NCBI RefSeq assembly: GCF_945859685.1
Contig: NC_079147.1
Span: 215,887,578 to 215,951,577 of the forward strand
Length of the DNA: 64,000 bases
Origin: Eupeodes corollae
Taxonomy: Eukaryota; Arthropoda; Insecta; Diptera; Syrphidae
Reading direction: 5' to 3'
This document shows, one piece after another, positions 45,463 to 55,914 of this stretch; the stretch's first letter is position 1, and each line of letters opens with the position of its first letter. The notes under the pieces are model-generated. The model did no database searches. It was not told where the DNA came from and saw only the letters and a list, made by a program, of their open reading frames with translations. The translations under genes and the position numbers were made by a program.

Positions 45463-46582
45463 CCATCAAAGTGATGAAACAGTCGTCAACACTCTTCGTC
45501 AGAAATTCTATATATCTCAACTGCGATCCGCTCTCAAAGCTATCAAGAAATTATGCCCACGCTGCAAAATAAACAAAGCACGGCCGCACCCACCGATTAT
45601 GGCGCCACTTCCTCAAGCGAGACTAGCTTCGTTCTGCCGACCCTTCTCATATGTTAGCGTGGACTACTTCGGCCCCTTATGTGTCACCGTAGGGCGAAGA
45701 ACGGAAAAGCGATGGGGAGTTCTTCTAACCTGCCTCACCGTTAGAGCGGTTCACATAGAAGCTGCTCATACGCTGACAACGGACTCTTGCATCCTTGGCC
45801 TTCGTAATTTCATAGCCAGAAGAGGTACACCGATTGAGTTCCACAGCGATAATGGTACCAATTTTTTCGGGGCTGAACGAGAGCTGAGAGAAGCCGCAGC
45901 CAGTATTCGGAAAGATAAACTGATGGAAACCTTCACCACCACAATAACTCAGTGGAAGTTCATACCCCCTGGCTCGCCACATATGGGCGGTAGCTGGGAG
46001 CGGCTAATACGATCTATTAAAAATGTTCTCTACTCTATTATGCCATCAAGAAACCCAAACGATGAACTCCTTCGCTCTATGTTTATAGAATCTGAGAACA
46101 TAGTGAACTCACGACCGTTGACATATATTCCAATAGATCCAACCAATCCGGAAGCTCTAACTCCTAACCATTTTATGTTAGGATCGCAATGTGGCTCAAA
46201 ACCATTAGCACAATTCGACGATGACGCAACAGTACTGCGAGCAAATTGGCTCATCTCACAACAGTTTGCGGACCGTTTCTGGAAGCGCTGGATAGCAGAA
46301 TACCTACCTACGCTTACCAGACGAACAAAATGGCTCACTCCGGCAAAACCCTTAGAAGTTGGAGACTTAGTCCTTATTGTGGACCCAACTAATCCCAGGA
46401 ATAGCTGGCCGAAAGGGCGAATAGTAAACGTGAAAAGATCATCCAAAGATAATCAAGTACGAAGCGCTTTCGTACAGACGGCGAATGGGGTGTATGAAAG
46501 ACCCGCAGTCAAGCTAGCTGTCCTCGACATCAAGACGCCACCTAACACTTGCCCAGGAGAAACTACCGAGGGGGAGTGTTGA
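45428..46582 (+). CDS. BEL/Pao integrase with DUF5641-like tail
   Basis: At 384 residues this is the longest open frame in the window. The N-terminal zinc-binding part has His in VHCHFNHQ (residues 7-14) and Cys 43 and 46 (LCPRCK). The integrase core has Asp79 (VSVDYFGPL), Asp141 (FHSDNGTNF) and Glu191 (GGSWERLI), so the DDE triad is intact. The C-terminal part (from about residue 250: HFMLGS, RFWKRWIAEYLPTL, VGDLVLI) matches the DUF5641 region of BEL elements. It joins the cDNA copy to host DNA. Its stop codon lies inside the 3' LTR. Functionally it depends on the upstream pol from which it is frameshifted. Confidence 0.92.
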   Translation: MLIIEDVHCHFNHQSDETVVNTLRQKFYISQLRSALKAIKKLCPRCKINKARPHPPIMAPLPQARLASFCRPFSYVSVDYFGPLCVTVGRRTEKRWGVLLTCLTVRAVHIEAAHTLTTDSCILGLRNFIARRGTPIEFHSDNGTNFFGAERELREAAASIRKDKLMETFTTTITQWKFIPPGSPHMGGSWERLIRSIKNVLYSIMPSRNPNDELLRSMFIESENIVNSRPLTYIPIDPTNPEALTPNHFMLGSQCGSKPLAQFDDDATVLRANWLISQQFADRFWKRWIAEYLPTLTRRTKWLTPAKPLEVGDLVLIVDPTNPRNSWPKGRIVNVKRSSKDNQVRSAFVQTANGVYERPAVKLAVLDIKTPPNTCPGETTEGEC

Positions 46583-46941
46583 GAGGGATGTGTACACATC
46601 CTATAAAAGAATTGTAGTTACTCCAACCGAGTGTAAGATGGAGCTATAATCTGTTCATACCAACATTCAACCATCAAACAAACTATAATTCAACATTTTA
46701 ATAATTACATCCTAAGCAACCAGGCAAGTTTCTTCTAGACTTACAAATTTATCTTTTGCCGGCCACTTGGTGGCTATTTACCATAAAGTAGACTAAGTAA
46801 GTAAGACCATTATTGAACTCATATATGTAATAATACTTATTTCTTTGAAATAAAGGATTTGTAACGTAACGAAAAAATACCAAGTTTGTATTTATACTGC
46901 GTTCACAAATAAGTCTTTGCTGTGACTAAATTGTCACAACA
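46577..46941 (+). repeat. BEL 3' LTR
   Basis: A purine tract GAGGGGGAG directly precedes TGTTGAGAGGG. The segment of 365 bp ends TTGTCACAACA, so the TGTTG...CAACA ends are perfectly inverted. A polyadenylation signal-like AATAAAGG lies near 46851. There is no 5' LTR. The pol stop codon (46580-46582) falls within the first bases. Confidence 0.8.
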
Positions 46942-46943
46942 GC

Positions 46944-46990
46944 ATTCTAGATTACAAGATTTTTGTCATTCGAGATTTGTATCCTTCGAT
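46944..46990 (+). repeat. Stranded MULE terminal-repeat piece
   Basis: ATTCTAGATTACAAGATTTT, then CATTCGAGATTTGTATC repeats the TCTAGATT/TCGAGATTT motif of the MULE right end at 44500-44577. It directly follows the BEL LTR, which suggests that BEL inserted into the MULE terminus. Confidence 0.65.
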
Positions 46991-46994
46991 ATTA

Positions 46995-47215
46995 AGACAT
47001 TTTCCTCTCCAGATCTCAACCATATAGAAAATCTATGGGAAATTGTAGTTTGACGAATAGTAAGGACTAATTGCAAAAATAAAATAACTTCGAGAGAGTA
47101 TTTCAAACAGCATACCTAATAATTATTTAATCGACTCCATGCCTCGAAGATGTGCTGAAGTGATTGAAAACAAGAGGTTTGCTACCAAATACAAGCAATA
47201 TTTTGGTAGGTCTAA
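46995..47215 (+). mobile_element. Tc1 transposase C-terminal scrap
   Basis: It reads SPDLNHIENLWEIVV (third catalytic motif), a stop, RIVRTNCKNKITSREYFKQH, and after a gap IDSMPRRCAEVIENKRFATK and YKQYF. The last block (SMPRRC..VI) is the usual Tc1 transposase end. The N-terminal portion is not here; it may lie upstream of the MULE left end but I cannot show it. Confidence 0.8.
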
Positions 47216-47219
47216 GAAA

Positions 47220-48400
47220 ATAAAAATGTTGCCTTTGTTTTGACCAGGCTAATATTTAACGAATTGTATTAATGGTGCTCAACTATTACAAAAAATATTT
47301 TTTAATTAAAAACTGTAAATACCTATTTATTAAAAATTTAAAAACAAAAATCTCCAATATTTGAATCCTAAATTTGTTTTGTTATTATTTAATAATCGAG
47401 GCAATTAAAGTTGCTTTTGTTCAGGCAAACACTATATGTCATGTACATTTCAATCTCTTTTTTCGTTAATTTACAATTAGGTCCTTGGCCAAAACAACAC
47501 TAGGTGTATCCGTACCGACAACACACGTCAGAACATACATTGAAAAAATGTTCTCCAGCTCTAGGAGTCATGAAGTAACGAAACACAGCAAAGGCCAATA
47601 TGTTAACAAAACCGATACGTCTAACACAATAAACGATATTGAAAATCAGAATAACCTTCTAAAAAAAATCACAATTTTATTCCAAAAAACAACACTCCAC
47701 ATCTATCAATACCTACATACAACTTCCTCCTTTTATAGGAAAGACTGCCTTAAAGCAAAATATAAGGACAACTTGGGATCCCACATAATGGAAATTTTAC
47801 AATATGTAAAAAAAGGATACCCATGTTTGAACACCTCGAAGATGTGTTACCGCGTAAACAACCTCGGCTCTTAACCATCAATGATGAATTTTACAAACTG
47901 CAATAGTGCAGTGACACAAGTACCTACCTACAGACGTTGAATTCATTGACGAAACTTATTTTTTTTTACTAACTCATTACTTACTTAAAAAACGACTGAC
48001 TGGGACGGAATCCAATGAAATTCTACCTCTTCAGGGTGCATTCTGGGTTACGTTAAATAAATTGCTTATTTTGACTCAAAAAGATTGGCCCGGAGAGCAA
48101 ATGCCAAAAAAAAACTATTTAAAAGGTAGTTTTAACAATCTCAAAAACCAGAAGCAAATCTTGTAAGAAATATGAACTTTGTGAGTATCTAAAAAAGAAA
48201 CACTTAATAACCGCACGAAGGTATAAATGCCGTACGAAAGTACAAAATAACAACCTACCTATTTTTCTAATTGAAATCTATTAAGAAATTGAAAAAAATG
48301 AGCATGCGGTAATAAATGAAGGTACAATTTGCAAATGGTGTGTATAAAATACATACATAATATCATAGGTAGGTTATTAAAATAAAATATATAAAAATAA
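47220..48400. other. Unrecognised; 129-codon open frame inside
   Basis: The frame at 47485-47874 (plus) begins MAKTTLGVSVPTTHVRTYIE and has no family I recognise. It lacks stops longer than expected for local AT content, so it may be a TE remnant. The rest is AT-rich without features. Confidence 0.35.
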
Positions 48401-48405
48401 CTCAC

Positions 48406-49147
48406 CATAGTCTTGGATTTTTTTTCATTGGTCTCCTTAATGCAATGGATCACTTTTTTTATTTAATTACCGAACCGAATAGGAAGAAGAATAATTTATT
48501 AAACACTGAAAACAAAACCCACTAAAAATGCTTGAGATTTAACTTTAGAATTTTCATTTAAACCAAAATTTAAGATATCGATTTCGCATTTAAATGCAAC
48601 TTTTTTTTTAACCGACAAACCATACAAAAGAAAACACTACCGTACAACCACTACGAACGAAACGATTCAGGGCGTAATCCGAACCACGACGAAAACGACG
48701 ATAACGATGAGCGACGACGCACGACGACGACGACTATGAGGAAGAATTCATTAAAAAAGGAACACAACAGATCTAATTTTGATCACAAAATAAATCACAT
48801 TCAAAATACGAAAACTGGCAAATATTTCTTACAAAAATAATAATCACAAATTAAAATACAACTTTTTAATAATTTTACTCCCGAATATTAAACATTAATG
48901 GACAAAATAAATATTTTGTTTAAAACTCGAGACGATCACGAAACAATTCACCCCGAAATTTACAATTAACTGTTTACTTCACATACACATACCGAATACG
49001 AAAAAAAGAAATTGCAAAAACAAAAATAAACGAAATGCATTAAACAAATACGTATGCAAGTAAATGTATTCTGATGTGTGTGAAACGAATACGGCGAATT
49101 TGGAGATTTTCTTCAATTTGGTGCAGTTGGGTGATATGGGCTGTCAA
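48406..49147 (-). other. Block A: exon-like duplicated unit
   Basis: On the minus strand the 742-bp unit starts directly after a strong acceptor (a polypyrimidine tract ending TTTTTTTTCAG, then TTGACAGCCCAT) and ends with ...ACTATG followed by GTGAGTTATTTT, a near-consensus 5' splice site. It has no long open frame. Motifs shared with other blocks: the plus-strand CCACTACGAACGAAACGA (48648-48665) and GATCACGAAACAATTCA (48934-48950). A CGACGACGACG patch lies at 48722-48733. I read it as a non-coding exon or promoter exon of a minus-strand gene. Confidence 0.55.
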
Positions 49148-49149
49148 CT

Positions 49150-49940
49150 GAAAAAAAAAAGAAAGTATTAAAATTACTTAATATATCAGTTTTGCTAAAA
49201 TTAACTAAATTAATTTTAAATGCTTTTTTGTGTCTATCCTATTTCAAACAACGTTGAATTGTCTACATTAACAATAAAACAATAAGAACCTGTAAAAACC
49301 ATAAATAAAAACGATTTAGGAATAAAACTAAAAATAAAGTTTTAAAGTGCTATACTTGAGGAGGAAAATATTTGTTCAACAGTTTTTAAATTGGATTTAA
49401 GTTCGTTAAACTTTAAAAACAAAATTTTTACAAGATCAAATAAGTTTGGAAACATTCGGATCAAAAATCAATTTCGCCAATTTCTTGTGGCATTCATTTT
49501 TTTGAGGAAAAACATTCAATTGTTTTTAAAAATTGTACAAGATGTCAAGGCTGGAAAATATTTGTCACTAGAATTAATTTAAATTCAAATCAATTTTATT
49601 TGTAATTCGTTCTTTAAATATATCGAAGGCGAAAAAACATATTTAGAAAGGAGTCTTAAAAAGCTTATAAACTGCGTATCTATTCACCCGTTAGGACCAC
49701 AACGAAATGATCTACAAAATAACTATAAATTTTGACTGGAGAACTAGAAATTTACTATCAAGACTAGGAACAAAAAAAAAAACAAAAACTTGAGAAAATT
49801 TAACATGCCCATAGAATTAACGAAGTAATACTTTTGAAAGAATTAATACAAACCTACTTAATGAATAAAAGGCCAAACATTTTTGTTAAATATAAAATCT
49901 TTCAGCAATTTTGGATTTTGCTTCCACAAAACAAATTTAT
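49150..49940. other. No gene recognised
   Basis: AT-rich DNA between block A and the first repeat copy; the open frame at 49391-49582 has no recognisable content. Confidence 0.4.
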
Positions 49941-51065
49941 TAACTTCCCATAGGAAATTATTGTAATGGGTCCGATTTGTCAAATTGAAAATTTTGACAT
50001 TTTTTGACGTTTCCAGGTCCCTAGATTAGAAATAAAATATTTTTAGAAAGATGTCTGTGAGTGCGTGTGTACGTACGTTCGTACGTTCGCGACGTTTTTT
50101 TCATCGTCCATAGCTCAAGAACCAGAAGACGTATGGACTTCAAATAAATTTTGTTATACATACTAATGCAGAAAGGGCTCTGAAGAAAATTCCGTGGGTG
50201 TTTTTTTTGACCATAGCAGATAAAAAAAGGTGAACATTTTGGTTAACCCTAAATATCTCACGAACCAATACCGATAGAGACTTGAATCAAATTTAATATT
50301 ATATATTGTAACGTGATAACTAATTAACTTTTTTTTACAAATCCAAAAAACTGGAAAAAAAAATTTGTCACCTCGAAAATTTTACAAATAAAAAATGATT
50401 TTATCTCCAAAACAATTTTGTGCGTCGAAAAATAACATTTTTAACATCTGGTAAGATTTTGAGAAAAAATCAAATTGATAGTTTTTTTATAAAAATAAAA
50501 ACCTAAAAAATACATTACTCAAAGTTTGTAAAAATTGAATTTCGACTCACCTATCCTTTCAAAAACTTTGAGATATTGGCTTTAATCTAATTTTATCTTT
50601 AAAAAAATATTGTTAACATTCAGTAAAATTTTGAGAAAAATCGAATTGACAGTTTTTTTACAAAAATATAAAACCTAACAAAAAAAACACTTCTAAAACT
50701 TGATAAAGCTTTTCTTTCGACTCAAATAGCTTTTGAAAAATTAAAAATATTGTCTTCAAACTTTTTTTATTTCACAGAAAATATTGTTGTCGATATTCAG
50801 TAGTTTATTTTATAAAATACCAACATTCCGTTTTTTTCATAAAAAAAATAAAATCTGCAAAAAATAGTACCTACGCAAATTTGATAAAAACTGATGTTCG
50901 GTTCTTGATATCTCTCAAATTAATTTCGTTCATCCAATTCGTAAAAAGAATAATTCAACTAGCAAATTTTTTAACCCCAGGAGTAAACCTACAAACTTTT
51001 AAGCAAGACAAATCGACAGACGGGATGGGAAGTTATCAGTGTGTCGCATCCCAGCCTCTTTTTTT
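49941..51065 (+). repeat. Repeat H copy 1 (Helitron-like, internal units)
   Basis: It begins TAACTTCCCATAGGAAATTA and ends near GATGGGAAGTTATCAGTG, CGCATCCCAGCCTCTTTTT. The left CTTCCCAT and right ATGGGAAG are inverted; near the right end GGGATG and CATCCC can pair. The left part holds a GTACGTACGTTCGTACG patch. The middle has two to three degenerate ~175-bp units marked by TTTCGACTCA (about 50539 and 50714). No protein is encoded. Subterminal inverted repeats, a short tetranucleotide patch, internal units, a 3' hairpin and no target duplication resemble DINE-1/Helentron-associated elements; that class is an inference. Confidence 0.65.
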
Positions 51066-51289
51066 AAAAATCAAATTGTTCCATAATTAAATTGATATGA
51101 AAAATTATTACTATATTTTGTTTTGTTATTTTAAAAATTTAGGCAAGATTGAAGCATAGCAAAACAAGGAAGAACAGGTATTAAAATAAACCATTTTTGC
51201 TGCTAGGTATTTTGTAAAAAAGTGAAGCTTTGTAAATAGTTTCAATGGAAATAAATGATTTCTGAACCTCACATTGAGATACATTTTAT

Positions 51290-51765
51290 TTATATATACT
51301 CATATCTATAAAATTACAATCGTGCTCCGCTACATGACAGTCCAGCCCATAATAAGAACATAGTTTGTACATGTAAGTAAGTACCTAATTATTCTTCACT
51401 GAAACCAATGCCTACTGCAAATATTAAAATTTTAATAACATCAACATTAGGTACCGATATAAATTTTGGAAATTGAGTCTGAGTTTTGATTTAACGTTTT
51501 TATATCTGAACGAAAAACTAAATTTCATAACATTGCACACCACTACGATGCATACTCAAACCACGGCTTATTCTAAAACAACGGCGGAGCAGCGACGGCG
51601 ACGCTTTCATTAAAAGAAAACGAAACCCAATTTGAGTTCTCTTTTTCTTATAAAATAAATAAATTCTATAAAGTGATTTTCATAAAAAATGTGCAAGAAA
51701 TTCATAAATTAATCTTCTACTGCTGGGGACAATGAATAAATAAAATTGCAACAAAGAAATCAACG
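51290..51765 (-). other. Block B: divergent exon-like unit
   Basis: Weaker copy of the same unit: the plus strand shows AACGTTTTTATATCTGAACG, TTGCACACCACTACGATGCA (51533-51552; compare the CCACTACGAACG motif of the other blocks), a CGGCGGAGCAGCGACGGCGA patch, TTCATTAAAAGAAAACGAAA and AAATTGCAACAAAGAAATCA. I find no convincing donor; a weak candidate (GTGAGG on the minus strand) is near 51269-51274. Confidence 0.4.
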
Positions 51766-52039
51766 TATAATAAAAAGAACAAGAATCATGAGATACCTAT
51801 TTTGATATCAAGGGCAAGATTACGATAACTTAAGCTTAACTCGCCAAAAAATTGAAAAAATTAAATAGGTAGGTACCTAAATTGAGAAATTACCATTGGA
51901 CAAAATATCTCTTCGCAAGTGATCCCAACTGTTCTCATGAAACCTACATATTTTCCAGTACCTATATGTACCTACCTATATCTTTTAAAAAGAAAAAATA
52001 GTAAATGGTAGATTTGTAAAATATATACAAAATTCTCAC

Positions 52040-54190
52040 CAGACTTATAACTTCTTCGTTTTTCATTTTAATTTAATATTTCACTTTTTAACTTCCCATA
52101 GGAAGTTATTGTAATGGGTCCGATTTGTCAAATTGAAAATTTTGACATTTCTCGACGTTTCAAGGTCCCTAGAGTCGAAATAAAAGATTTTTAGAAAGAT
52201 GTCTGTGCGTGCGTGTGTACGTACGTTTGTACGTCCGTACGTCCGTACGTCCGTACGTTCGCGACGTTTTTTTCGTCGTCCATAGCTCAAGAACCAGAAG
52301 AGATATCAACTTCAAATAAATTTTGTTATACAGATAATAAGGCAGAAAGATGCAGAAAGGGCTCTCAAGACAATTGCGTGGGTGGTTTTTTTACCATAGC
52401 AGTTTGAAAAAGAGGTGAAAATTTTGGTTAACCCTAAATATCTTACGAACCAAAAACGCTAGAGATTTGAATTAAATTTTATAAAATATATTGTAAGGTG
52501 ATACCAAACAGATTTATTTTTTGAAAAAAATCAATATAACGGTTTTTTTTATAAATCAATAAAACTGAAAAAAAAAATTTGTCACCTCCAAAATCTTACG
52601 ACTGAAATATGATTTCATCTCTAAAACAATTTTGTGCAACGAAGAATAATGTTTTTGACATCTGATAACATTTTGACAAAAATTGAATTAACAGTTTTTA
52701 TTACAAAAAATAAAAACCTAAAAAAAATGTATAAAAGTTGGTAAAAATTGATTTTCGACTCAAATATCTTTTCAAAACTTTGAGATATTGGCTTTAATTT
52801 ACTTTTATATTTCAAAACATCTTGTTGTCAATATTTAGTTAAAGTTTGAAAAAAATCGATTTGACAGTTTTTGTACAAAAAATTAAAAACCGAAAAAAAA
52901 ATTAACAAAAGTTCGTAAAAAATGATTTTCGACTCAAATGTCTTTTCAAAATTTTGAGATATTGGCTTTAATTTACTTTTATATTTCAAAACATCTTGTT
53001 GTCAACATTCAGTTAAAGTTTGAAAAAAATCGATCAGACAGTTTTTTTACAAAAAATAAAAATCTGAAAAAAATGTATGAAAGTTGGTAAACATTGATTT
53101 TCGTCTCAAATATCTCTTCAAAAATTTTAAATATTGGCTTCAAACTAATTTTATCTTATAAGAAATATTGTTTTTAACATTTGGTAAAATTTTAAAAAAA
53201 TTCGAATTGACAGTTTTTTTACAAAAAATAAAACTCTAAAAAAAAACAATACCTACTAAAACTTGGTAAAAATTTACTTTCGGCTCAAATAGCTTTTCAA
53301 AAATTTAATATATTTGCATCAAACTTATCTTATTTCACAGAAAATACTGTTTTCAATATTCAGTAATTTTTATATAAAAATCCAACCGTTTTTATCATAA
53401 AAAATAAAATCTACAAAAAATAGAGCGCGAATTTGGTAAAAATACATATAGACAAACTTTTAAGCAAGACAAATCGACAGACAGGATGGGAAGTTATCAG
53501 TGTGGGTCGCATCCCAGCCTCTTTTTCATTTAATAACCGATCCGAAAATTGCAGTACCCATATATTTAAAAAAAAAGCTAAACTAAAATATTCGAGATTT
53601 TTCGTCATGATTTTCATTTAACCGATTTCGAATTCAAACGCAACGTTTTTTTTAACCGACAAACCAAACCAAATAATAACTGTCGCACAAACCACTACGA
53701 ACGGAACGAAGCAAAGCACAAACCGAAACCACTACCCACTACCACGACGAAGACGACAACGCCATAATTGGAAATCAAACGAAATTAATCAAATTTTTCT
53801 CATTTAACAAATCACATTTAAACTACAAAAATTGAGAAAAAAATAATGGAAAGGTGATCATATTTTGATTGAAACATACTTTAAAGCAATATCGAGCCCG
53901 AATATTAGAAATTTCTGGAAATAATAAATATTTTGTTTATTGTTTTACATTGCGATCGCGAAACAATTCAACCCGCCAGGTACACGTACAATAACCAATT
54001 CGATTCACAAATTAACTGTTTGCGTTGCTATACTGTAACGAGTAAACACAACTAGCGACGGGGAAATGGAATTGCGAAAAAAAGAAGTATGTAAGTGATC
54101 TAAATGAAAAGAGGTAGCTTTGATTGTGTGTGTGGAACAGTTTCGGCGAATTTAGAAACTTCCTTAGAATGGTTGTGGGTGGTGGGGTAA
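52040..54190 (-). other. Block C: exon-like unit split by repeat H
   Basis: The donor side (52040; minus-strand ...AGTCTG then GTGAGAATTTT) lies before the repeat, and the rest lies after it (53526-54190). Without the insert the plus strand would read CACTTTTT then CATTTAATAACCGATCCG, just as block E reads CACTTTTTCATTTAATTGTC. It is the closest relative of block E: long shared runs include ACCACTACGAACG, CACTACCCACTACCACGACG, ATCGAGCCCGAATATTAGAA and GGTACACGTACAATRACCAA. The acceptor expected at the far end is not evident. Confidence 0.55.
52089..53525 (+). repeat. Repeat H copy 2 inside block C
   Basis: Same ends as copy 1 (TAACTTCCCATAGGAAGTTA ... CGCATCCCAGCCTCTTTTT), but 1437 bp because it has more internal units. 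The marker TTTTCGACTCAAAT or a variant occurs near 52752, 52926, 53098 and 53276, spacing 172-179 bp, and a degenerate unit precedes them. The left patch is GTACGTCC repeated (52227-52258). No target duplication is visible; it lies between T runs of the host sequence. Confidence 0.7.
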
Positions 54191-54194
54191 TTAG

Positions 54195-54855
54195 GATTAG
54201 GTAAAAGTAACTACATAATGTACTTACTAATGAATTTATTATCTGCTCTGGAGATGACTTCTTCTATCATGTTTAATAAAAGTACCTACTACCTATGTAG
54301 GTAGGTATACGAATCAGAAAATAAGGAAGGATGAATGTAAGAAGAGATAGCGAGTATTGCGTTTAAAGTGCATGCAATGTTTCTTCATTTTATTTAAAAA
54401 ATCTAATTGTAGGGTAGGTAGATATCTATGCACATACATGCATATATGCATATACTCGTAGGTAATAGTAATGGATATATTAAAAAAAATTTAAAATCCA
54501 GATTGCGTTGTCGTGAAATAGTTCTAAGCAGTAGGCCAATACATATTGCATTTTGACAAAGTTTCAAAATTATTAAGACTTCCTTATTTTTACAAAAGAA
54601 AAAGCACTTAGCCATACGATGAGTATAAACAGTGAATTAAGTATGCATGCAACCCAGCTGCTTAGGCAAACTATAGAATTTGGGATATATATATGTATTT
54701 ATACGTCCCGCTATTGCCGTTTGCGACCGAAACTGTTAAGAATTAAAATTATGCCTTTCTTAGTATTTAAGAGTGTTTTAAGTGAATTAAAACCAACGTC
54801 CTTATTTCACCGTTTAAAAATTATATAATAAATTTACTTAAATGCATTAAAAACT
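54195..54855. other. No gene recognised; GTAGGTA patch
   Basis: A CTACTACCTATGTAGGTAGGTAT microsatellite-like patch lies at 54287-54308. Frames at 54403-54615 (minus) and 54619-54828 (plus) have no recognisable content. By position this would be intron between exon-like blocks. Confidence 0.4.
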
Positions 54856-54858
54856 CAC

Positions 54859-55490
54859 CAAAATAGACAATTTTCATTTAATTCGGGCACTGAAAAATTT
54901 AATTTGGGTAGGTAGGTATCTAGGTATATTTTCTTGAAAAAGAGAAGGAATTGTGCTGCACATTTTCCATATTTCACATTTTCATTTAAACCGAAATAAA
55001 ATTTGAAATTCAAATATAACGACTTTTTTAACTCATACAAAAATCAGTACCTTACACACCACTACTAACGAAACGATGCAGCTGCAGGCACAGACTAAAC
55101 CGAACAAAACCAAACCAGACTTAACCACAACGTCGTCCGTCGTCGCGACGCCATTAATAAAAAATGAAACAAAAATCGAATTTAGCTTTTAAAAAGTAGA
55201 CCTTTGGCATTTAAACAAAAAGAAAACGAATGATTCAATTATTATGTCCCGGAAAATGTTTAACAATTTAAAAAACAACAATTTACGGAACGATCGCGGA
55301 CTCGAACAAGAAATTAACTTTAACTGTTTGAAAGTTTGCTGCTGAGTGGAGAAATAAAATTGTAACGTAAAAAATCGGCAAATCAAAGGTAAGGCAAATT
55401 AATGTAGTCAAATGTCATGACGGCGAATTGGGATATTTTCTTGTATTGGAATGCTAAGGGGAGGTTGGGTACTTATGCATGGGCTGTGAA
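54859..55490 (-). other. Block D: exon-like duplicated unit
   Basis: On the minus strand the 632-bp unit starts after ACCTTCTTTTTTTAG (acceptor), with TTCACAGCCCATGC matching the first bases of block A (TTGACAGCCCATAT), and ends ...CTATTTTG then GTGAGTTTTT (donor). Shared motifs on the plus strand: CCACTACTAACGAAACGA (55059-55076) and CGATCGCGGACTCGAA (55291-55306). It contains a GTCGTCCGTCGTCGCGACG patch at 55132-55150. No long coding frame exists. Of the five, A and D have both splice-like borders. Confidence 0.55.
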
Positions 55491-55494
55491 CTAA

Positions 55495-55910
55495 AAAAAG
55501 AAGGTACTAAGAACTATTTAATTTATTAGTAGTTTTCGAATTAGAAGTATATAACATTGAAATAAAATGTTTGAGAAGAGGAGTTTTATTGATGTTTCTT
55601 CTAAATTGTTTCAGGACCTTTTCAAAGCTGTTTTCTCATATCATTGAACTTATCAGATACAAATCAGTCCGTTAGCAAATTAATTAAAGTCGTAGAAGTT
55701 GAATTGGAAAGGAATTTAAACTTACATACTTTTATTAATCAATTACGAACTGATTTTGTAAATTAGTATAATAGTAGTTGCATGCATTTATTGCTTTATA
55801 ATATTCATCATCATCTTCGTGCTAAAAGATGAACAAACGCTCGATGCATGAGATCGATCTCACAAATTGTTGAGGATTGGTTTTTTCTTACTCAGTTGAT
55901 AAACAACTTT
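55495..55910. other. No gene recognised
   Basis: AT-rich DNA between block D and the Harbinger remnant; a TCATCATCATCTTC patch lies near 55806. Confidence 0.38.
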
Positions 55911-55914
55911 CAAA

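Larger units (their letters stand above)
44584..46941 (+). mobile_element. BEL/Pao retrotransposon, 5' truncated
   Basis: It holds the C-terminal half of pol (RNase H, then integrase with DUF5641-like tail) and a 3' LTR. Gag, protease and reverse transcriptase are absent: the sequence starts abruptly within RNase H beside the MULE right end. A single frameshift near 45425 separates the two pol parts; otherwise the coding sequence is well kept, making it one of the youngest insertions here. The lower AT content compared with neighbours also marks it as recent. Confidence 0.9.

Noticed and set aside
44559..46446. Long minus-strand frames of 85-138 codons
   Set aside because: They lie opposite the BEL pol frames and have no domain; they are shadows of a well-preserved, less AT-rich coding sequence.
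46620..46745. Shorter BEL LTR ending at ACTTACA (46745)
   Set aside because: The longer version ending CAACA at 46941 has perfect TGTTG/CAACA ends and includes an AATAAA-like signal, so it fits better.
50040..53560. CRISPR array
   Set aside because: The ~175-bp units in repeat H are degenerate tandem repeats in a eukaryotic element, not short repeats with unique spacers.
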